This document shows, piece after piece, positions 26,088 to 30,538 of a stretch of DNA of 30,538 nucleotides. Origin of the DNA: Chryseobacterium indologenes. GTDB lineage: Bacteria; Bacteroidota; Bacteroidia; Flavobacteriales; Weeksellaceae. The notes below the pieces were generated by a model. That model saw only the letters and a program-made list of their open reading frames with translations, was not told the origin of the DNA and made no database searches. Numbering within the stretch: position 1 is the stretch's first letter; every line of letters starts with the position of its first letter. A program made the translations under genes and the position numbers. The stretch covers positions 1 to 30,538 of the forward strand of contig DJTE01000044.1 in assembly GCA_002439165.1 (NCBI GenBank), given 5' to 3'.

Positions 26088-26966
26088 ATGCTTTTAAATA
26101 AAAAAATATCCGTCTGGTATTTCATCCGTGAAATAAGATCCCAGATCGTATTCATGGCCATATTTGCTGTGTCAATAGGATTGCTGGATCTGCTGCCGAG
26201 GTTTCGGAAGATCTCACTTCCCCTGAATATTCCTGCTTTGCTGGGAACAGCGGTATCTCTGCTGCTGGCATTCCGTACGTCTCAGTCCTATGAAAGATGG
26301 TGGGAGGCCAGAACCGTATGGGGAGCAATCGTGAATGATTCCCGGACTTTTATCAGGCTGATAAAACAATTCTCCCCGGAAGATGGAAAGACCGTTAAAG
26401 CATTCGCAGAAAGACAGATGATCTGGACCTATGCACTCGGCGAGTCCCTGAGAAAACTTCCTTTTTCAGATAAAGTTGAAAACTATTTGTCGGAACATCA
26501 GATAAAAGCAATGAATATTCCCAATGCACTTTTAGACGAACACTCCAGGCAGATCAGAGAAATGGCTTTGTCCGGAGAACTGACAGATTTTCAGCAGATG
26601 CAGCTGAACGATATGGTTACAAGGCTTTGCGACAGTATGGGGAAATGCGAAAGACTTAAAAATACGGTCTTCCCTAGAGCATACAGCCTTTTACTCCATA
26701 CCCTGATCTATGTTTTTGCCGCAGTGCTCCCGTTCGGGCTTGATGATTCCCAGCTTGCCGTAGAGATTGTCATTACTTTTCTGATCCCTTTGGTATTTAT
26801 TGCCATTGAAAAAACGTCGATTATGATGCAGGACCCTTTTGAAAACAGACCTGTGGATACTCCCGTAACCTCCCTGGCACAGACCATAGAGATCAATATC
26901 AGACAGATGATAGGAGAGCAGAATGTTCCGGGAAAAAAAGAAAATCCCTTATATTACGAAATGTAA
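26088..26966 (+). CDS. Bestrophin-family (UPF0187) anion channel
   Basis: Inner-membrane protein of 292 residues in the bacterial bestrophin family, whose characterised members are pentameric ion channels. Family signs are hydrophobic segments near the N-terminus (IVFMAIFAVSIGLLDLL and ALLGTAVSLLLAFRTSQSYERWWEAR), with the conserved RWWEAR. A second hydrophobic pair follows (SLLLHTLIYVFAAVLPFGL and VEIVITFLIPLVFIAIE). The conserved C-terminal sequence is QDPFENRPVDTP. It lies 120 bp after the adaptor gene and 21 bp before the CDF exporter gene. Its place within a metal-efflux cluster is unusual. It might balance charge or carry an anion during metal export, but that is inference. Confidence 0.88.
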   Translation: MLLNKKISVWYFIREIRSQIVFMAIFAVSIGLLDLLPRFRKISLPLNIPALLGTAVSLLLAFRTSQSYERWWEARTVWGAIVNDSRTFIRLIKQFSPEDGKTVKAFAERQMIWTYALGESLRKLPFSDKVENYLSEHQIKAMNIPNALLDEHSRQIREMALSGELTDFQQMQLNDMVTRLCDSMGKCERLKNTVFPRAYSLLLHTLIYVFAAVLPFGLDDSQLAVEIVITFLIPLVFIAIEKTSIMMQDPFENRPVDTPVTSLAQTIEINIRQMIGEQNVPGKKENPLYYEM

Positions 26967-26987
26967 CCCCGCAAAATTTCAGAGAAT

Positions 26988-27884
26988 ATGAATGAAACCA
27001 AAACACAGATCACTTCACCTGCGGGCAGGCACAAAAAAAACCTGCTGATTGTACTGTGGCTGAGCGGAACCTATATGATTGCTGAGGTTATCGGGGGATT
27101 CATCACCCAAAGCCTTGCGCTTCTTGCTGATGCAGCTCACATGCTGACGGATGTTGTAGGATTGCTTCTCGCTTTCATCGCTATAAAAATCGGGGAAAAG
27201 AGAGCAGATGCAGGTAAAACATTCGGATATTACCGTACGGAGATATTGGCTGCGGTAATCAATGCTGTGGTGCTTTTGGGAATCTCAGTCTATGTACTGT
27301 ATGAGGCTTATCAGCGTTTTCAGAATCCACCGGAAGTGCAGAGCGGCTCCATGCTGTTCGTAGCGGGTATAGGACTGGTTGTAAATATCATCGGAATGAT
27401 GATCCTGAGAAAAGATTCCGAAGGGAGCCTGAATATGAAAGGAGCTTATTTTGAAGTACTTTCAGATATGCTTACTTCCATTGGTGTAATGATTGCAGGC
27501 GTTATCATGCTTACAACAGGATGGTATTATGCCGATCCGCTGATTTCTGCGGCAATCGGGCTCCTGATATTTCCAAGAACATGGCGACTGCTGAAAGAAG
27601 CTGTCAATGTATTGCTGGAAGGCACACCAAATGACGTAAATATTCATGAATTACGGAAAACCCTTGAAGAAACGGAAGGGGTGAAAAATATTCATGACCT
27701 TCATGTATGGTCGCTTACCTCAGGAGTGAATGCCATGAGCGCCCATGTTGTAAGAGATAAAGTAACCGGGCATAATAGCTTACTGAAGAGATTAACAGAG
27801 GTGACAACAGAGAATTTTAAAATCAGCCATACCACATTTCAGATAGAAGAAGAAGGATATGAAGAACAGGAAATGCATCTTTAA
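26988..27884 (+). CDS. Cation diffusion facilitator (CDF) metal exporter
   Basis: Inner-membrane proton/metal antiporter of 298 residues that exports divalent cations, probably Zn and related metals, from the cytoplasm to the periplasm. Six hydrophobic segments are followed by a cytoplasmic ferredoxin-like domain (about residues 210-298, with VKNIHDLHVWSLTSG). In segment 2 the metal-site pair is H51-xxx-D55 (LADAAHMLTD). In segment 5 the usual His-xxx-Asp is instead E156-xxx-D160 (YFEVLSDMLTSIG). Similar Glu variants occur in Bacteroidota CDF proteins, as I recall, and might change metal preference. There is no His-rich loop. The Fur-family gene follows after 12 bp. Confidence 0.93.
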   Translation: MNETKTQITSPAGRHKKNLLIVLWLSGTYMIAEVIGGFITQSLALLADAAHMLTDVVGLLLAFIAIKIGEKRADAGKTFGYYRTEILAAVINAVVLLGISVYVLYEAYQRFQNPPEVQSGSMLFVAGIGLVVNIIGMMILRKDSEGSLNMKGAYFEVLSDMLTSIGVMIAGVIMLTTGWYYADPLISAAIGLLIFPRTWRLLKEAVNVLLEGTPNDVNIHELRKTLEETEGVKNIHDLHVWSLTSGVNAMSAHVVRDKVTGHNSLLKRLTEVTTENFKISHTTFQIEEEGYEEQEMHL

Positions 27885-27896
27885 AATTATTAAGAA

Positions 27897-28316
27897 ATGA
27901 GAAAAGACATAGAAACAAAACTTACAGATAAAAATACCAAGCCCACCAGCATGAGGATTCTGGTTTATGATTTTTTAAGCAGCCAGGAAACCGCACTTTC
28001 CCTTTCCGAGATTGAATATCATTTTAAAAATGCTGACAGGACTACCATTTACAGAACCTTAAAAACTTTTGAAGAAAAAGGAATCGTTCACAGCATACAG
28101 GAAAATACAACTACAAAATACAAGCTCTGCCATGATGATTGTGACGAAAAAACACACAAAGACTGGCATCTGCATTTTTATTGCAAAATATGCAAACAGA
28201 CCACGTGCAGAGAAGATATTTCATTTCCTGAAAACATACAGACAAATTTCAGGATTGATGAAATAAGGCTGTTTGCCAAAGGGATCTGTGAAAACTGTCT
28301 GGAAAGTTTGCAATAG
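27897..28316 (+). CDS. Fur-family metal-responsive transcriptional regulator (Zur-like)
   Basis: A 139-residue DNA-binding regulator of the Fur superfamily. The winged helix covers about residues 15-75, with the recognition helix DRTTIYRTLKTFEEKGIVH (from residue 47). The C-terminal metal and dimer domain has the structural zinc pairs C96-x2-C99 and C131-x2-C134. Possible regulatory ligands are C78, H79, C82, H87, H91, H93 and C104. The Zur assignment over Fur or PerR rests on the metal-efflux neighbours only. It lies between the CDF and P-type ATPase genes. Its last codons and stop overlap the second copy of the TGCAAT-N3-ATTGCA palindrome, so it may regulate the downstream ATPase and the upstream pump. 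Confidence 0.9.
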   Translation: MRKDIETKLTDKNTKPTSMRILVYDFLSSQETALSLSEIEYHFKNADRTTIYRTLKTFEEKGIVHSIQENTTTKYKLCHDDCDEKTHKDWHLHFYCKICKQTTCREDISFPENIQTNFRIDEIRLFAKGICENCLESLQ

Positions 28317-28323
28317 CATTGCA
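28309..28323. promoter_or_regulatory. Candidate operator TGCAAT-N3-ATTGCA ahead of the P-type ATPase gene
   Basis: The second copy of the palindrome at 20205-20219, here with AGC as spacer. It overlaps the end of the Fur-family gene, including the TAG stop. It ends 13 bp before a TAATTTTA -7-like element, the same distance as at the first site. Both copies are preceded by TT, giving TTTGCAAT-N3-ATTGCA. Confidence 0.72.
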
Positions 28324-28336
28324 TTAGGTTTACCAT

Positions 28337-28344
28337 TAATTTTA
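28337..28344 (+). promoter_or_regulatory. -7-like promoter element of the P-type ATPase gene
   Basis: TAATTTTA differs from TAnnTTTG only at the last base and is 16 bp upstream of the ATPase ATG. A promoter here is supported mainly by its fixed 13-bp spacing from the palindrome. Confidence 0.45.
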
Positions 28345-28360
28345 CATCAAAATATCAGTT

Positions 28361-30319
28361 ATGGAAGAATGTTGCAGTACCAAACCCAAAAAAGAACAGC
28401 ATACACATGACCATTCGGAAGGAGACGGGCATGATCACTCTCATGATACGGGAGATAAAACCGTTTTTCAGATGTTCCTCCCTGCGGTCATATCGTTCGT
28501 ACTGTTACTGGCGGGAATAGCGCTGGATAATTATATTAAAACAGAATGGTTTACCGGATGGGTACGCCTGGTGTGGTACCTGGCGGCTTATGCACCGGTT
28601 GGACTTCCTGTATTGAAAGAAGCCTGGCAAAGTATTCTTCAGGGAGACGTGTTTTCTGAGTTTTTCCTGATGGGAATTGCGACGGTAGGTGCTTTTGTGA
28701 TCGGGGAATATCCCGAAGGAGTTGCCGTTATGCTTTTTTATTCAGTAGGAGAGGTTTTTCAGGGAATGGCCGTATCCAGAGCAAAAGGAAATATAAAAGC
28801 ATTGCTGGATCAGCGCCCTGATGAGGTAACGGTCATGGAAAATAATCAGCCGAAGATCATTAAAGCAAAAGAAACCAAAATCGGGGATATTATCCAGCTG
28901 AAGCCCGGTGAAAAACTGGCATTAGACGGAGAATTATTATCCGGTTCAGCTTCATTCAATACCGCAGCCCTGACAGGGGAGAGTAAACCGGATACCAAAA
29001 ACAAAGGAGAAGCCGTACTGGCCGGAATGATCAATATGAACAGTATTGCTCTGGTAAAAGTAAATACGGCCTATGAAGACAGTAAACTGAGTAAGATTCT
29101 CGAGCTGGTGCAGAATGCTACGGCACAGAAAGCTCCCACCGAGCTGTTCATCAGAAAATTTGCAAAAGTATACACGCCAATCGTGGTTTTTCTGGCGATA
29201 GGAATCTGTCTGCTGCCTTATTTCTTTGTGGATGATTATCAGTTCAGAGACTGGCTGTACAGGGCGCTGATCTTCCTTGTGATCTCCTGCCCGTGCGCGC
29301 TTGTGATCTCTATTCCGTTAGGGTATTTCGGAGGAATCGGTGCCGCCAGCCGGAACGGAATCCTGTTTAAAGGAAGTAATTTCTTAGACAGCATTGCAGA
29401 AATTCAGAATGTGGTAATGGATAAAACCGGGACGATGACTGAAGGGGTATTTAAAGTACAGGAAGTCAATATTATCCCTGAATTCAGCAAAGATCAGATC
29501 CTGAAAATGGTCAATACTCTGGAAAGTAAAAGTACACACCCGGTAGCTACGGCCATTCATAATTATGCAGGAGAAATTGATCATTCACTTCCATTGGAAA
29601 ATGTTGAAGAAATAGCAGGTCATGGCCTAAAAGCAACCATAGAAGGAAAAGAACTGCTGGTAGGAAACTTTAAGCTGATGGATAAATTCAGCATCCGTTA
29701 CGATGTGAATCATGCCAATATTGTTTACACCGTTATTGCGATTGCTTACGACAAAAAATTTGCAGGTTATATGACCATTGCCGACACTATAAAAGCTGAT
29801 GCTAAAGAAACGGTGGACAATCTGCATAAAATGAACGTAAAAGCAACCATGCTGAGCGGTGATAAAAGTACGGTGGTAAAATATGTTGCCGATCAGCTGG
29901 GTATAGACAGTGCATTCGGAGATCTGCTGCCGGAAGATAAAGTAAACAAAGTAAAAGAAATCAAAGCTAAAAATCAAACGGTAGCCTTTGTAGGAGATGG
30001 TGTGAATGATGCTCCCGTAGTGGCGCTGAGTGATGTGGGAATTGCAATGGGCGGACTGGGAAGTGATGCTACCATTGAAACCGCTGATGTGGTCATTCAG
30101 GATGACAAACCCGGCAAAATACCAATGGCCATCAACATCGGAAAGCAAACGAAAAGGATCGTATGGCAGAATATTATCCTGGCCTTTGCCGTAAAAGCGG
30201 TTGTTCTGGTTTTAGGAGCCGGAGGTCTGGCGACAATGTGGGAAGCTGTTTTTGCAGATGTGGGAGTAGCACTGCTGGCTATTTTAAATGCGGTGAGAAT
30301 CCAGAGAATGAAATTTTGA
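28361..30319 (+). CDS. zntA: P1B-2-type heavy-metal P-type ATPase (ZntA-like, Zn/Cd/Pb export)
   Basis: Inner-membrane ATPase of 652 residues that pumps metal ions out of the cytoplasm. There is no N-terminal HMA domain. Instead the first 30 residues hold a C4-C5 pair and six His (H14-H28), a likely metal-binding tail. The actuator motif is TGES, the membrane metal site is C310-P311-C312 (SCPCALVIS), the phosphorylated Asp is D354 in DKTGTMTEG, and the hinge is GDGVNDAPVVALSDVG. The last two segments carry the P1B-2 pattern, with Asn and Lys in NIILAFAVKAVVLVLG and Asp in WEAVFADVGVALLAILNA. This class moves Zn, Cd and Pb, not Cu. It starts 44 bp after the Fur-family gene. Confidence 0.95.
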   Translation: MEECCSTKPKKEQHTHDHSEGDGHDHSHDTGDKTVFQMFLPAVISFVLLLAGIALDNYIKTEWFTGWVRLVWYLAAYAPVGLPVLKEAWQSILQGDVFSEFFLMGIATVGAFVIGEYPEGVAVMLFYSVGEVFQGMAVSRAKGNIKALLDQRPDEVTVMENNQPKIIKAKETKIGDIIQLKPGEKLALDGELLSGSASFNTAALTGESKPDTKNKGEAVLAGMINMNSIALVKVNTAYEDSKLSKILELVQNATAQKAPTELFIRKFAKVYTPIVVFLAIGICLLPYFFVDDYQFRDWLYRALIFLVISCPCALVISIPLGYFGGIGAASRNGILFKGSNFLDSIAEIQNVVMDKTGTMTEGVFKVQEVNIIPEFSKDQILKMVNTLESKSTHPVATAIHNYAGEIDHSLPLENVEEIAGHGLKATIEGKELLVGNFKLMDKFSIRYDVNHANIVYTVIAIAYDKKFAGYMTIADTIKADAKETVDNLHKMNVKATMLSGDKSTVVKYVADQLGIDSAFGDLLPEDKVNKVKEIKAKNQTVAFVGDGVNDAPVVALSDVGIAMGGLGSDATIETADVVIQDDKPGKIPMAINIGKQTKRIVWQNIILAFAVKAVVLVLGAGGLATMWEAVFADVGVALLAILNAVRIQRMKF

Positions 30320-30377
30320 TCAGGCAGCGGCAGTTTAAAAGTTGAATGAATGATGATTTCCGTCGATGGACGGCCCC

Positions 30378-30392
30378 AAACCTGTAAGGTTT
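30378..30392. repeat. Short intergenic palindrome AAACCT-GTA-AGGTTT
   Basis: A perfect 6-bp inverted repeat with a 3-nt spacer. It resembles AAACCTGTCAGGTTT-type repeats that I recall as common between genes in Flavobacteriia. Only one copy is seen here. Confidence 0.45.
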
Positions 30393-30417
30393 AGAAGAAA
30401 ATTTTCCAACATATAAA

Positions 30418-30453
30418 AACAGTCTCCGTTATCCTGGTAATGGAGATTGTTTT
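30418..30453 (+). terminator. Intrinsic terminator of the metal-efflux island
   Basis: A 10-bp stem (AACAGTCTCC with GGAGATTGTT, one G-T pair) has a further TTA-TAA pairing in the loop. A short T run follows. It lies about 100 bp after the ATPase stop. Confidence 0.65.
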
Positions 30454-30518
30454 CTGTTTAGGTCGTAGGGGAATTAATTTTTTAGACGGGTTTTCCAACG
30501 GATTAAAAAGATTTTCTT

Positions 30519-30536
30519 CCCGCTGATCGGACAGAT
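30519..30536 (+). repeat. Copy of an intergenic CCCGCTGAT-N4-CAGAT repeat
   Basis: Shares 14 of 18 bases at fixed spacing with the minus-strand copy at 13931-13948. The window ends just after it, so its extent is unknown. Confidence 0.5.
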
Positions 30537-30538
30537 TG

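Noticed and set aside
29627..30148. Minus-strand open frame of 173 codons inside the P-type ATPase gene
   Set aside because: It is antisense to conserved ATPase motifs, including the hinge region. Its composition (many Phe, His, Ile) reflects the complement of the real gene.

Overview
The window looks like chromosomal DNA from a flavobacterium close to Chryseobacterium (Weeksellaceae, Bacteroidota). The grounds are two SusC/RagA-SusD/RagB outer-membrane uptake pairs, a GYDIA-type GHMP kinase, a Porin_10-like porin, bacillithiol synthesis (bshC), weak Shine-Dalgarno sites, and repeated TAnnTTTG promoter elements typical of the Bacteroidota sigma factor. No tRNA, rRNA, CRISPR array, phage gene or transposase was seen.

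Left part (1-13,970). A SusC-like TonB-dependent receptor that enters from the left edge and its SusD lipoprotein form one unit closed by a strong terminator (4310). A putative porin, bshC, a four-LysM protein with a PBP1-like C-terminal domain, fabD, a GHMP kinase and pckA follow on the same strand, mostly with their own TAnnTTTG promoters. After the pckA terminator lies a 310-bp gap with a long imperfect palindrome and an intergenic repeat. aroQ follows on the minus strand.

Middle part (14,376-19,280). A second SusC-SusD pair sits behind a promoter with a perfect inverted repeat over its -33 box, a SAM-I (S-box) riboswitch (14621-14716) and a hairpin that may be its expression platform. This implies that the pair imports a methionine- or sulfur-related nutrient and is shut off when S-adenosylmethionine is plentiful. 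A small unknown gene follows on the minus strand.

Right part (19,640-30,320). This is a plus-strand heavy-metal (probably Zn/Cd/Co) efflux island. It encodes a small Cys-rich exported protein (DUF6660-like), a CzcA-type RND pump fused to its own TolC-like outer-membrane factor, a His-rich CzcB-like adaptor lipoprotein, a bestrophin-family anion channel, a CDF exporter, a Fur-family regulator and a P1B-2 (ZntA-like) ATPase. Pump, adaptor and outer-membrane factor would carry metal across the whole envelope. The CDF protein and ATPase would move cytoplasmic metal to the periplasm.

The most notable observation is a 15-bp inverted repeat, TGCAAT-N3-ATTGCA, that occurs twice in this island. One copy is ahead of the RND gene and the other ahead of the ATPase gene. 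Each lies exactly 13 bp upstream of a TAnnTTT(G/A) element. It is a strong candidate operator, most simply for the Fur-family protein encoded between them.
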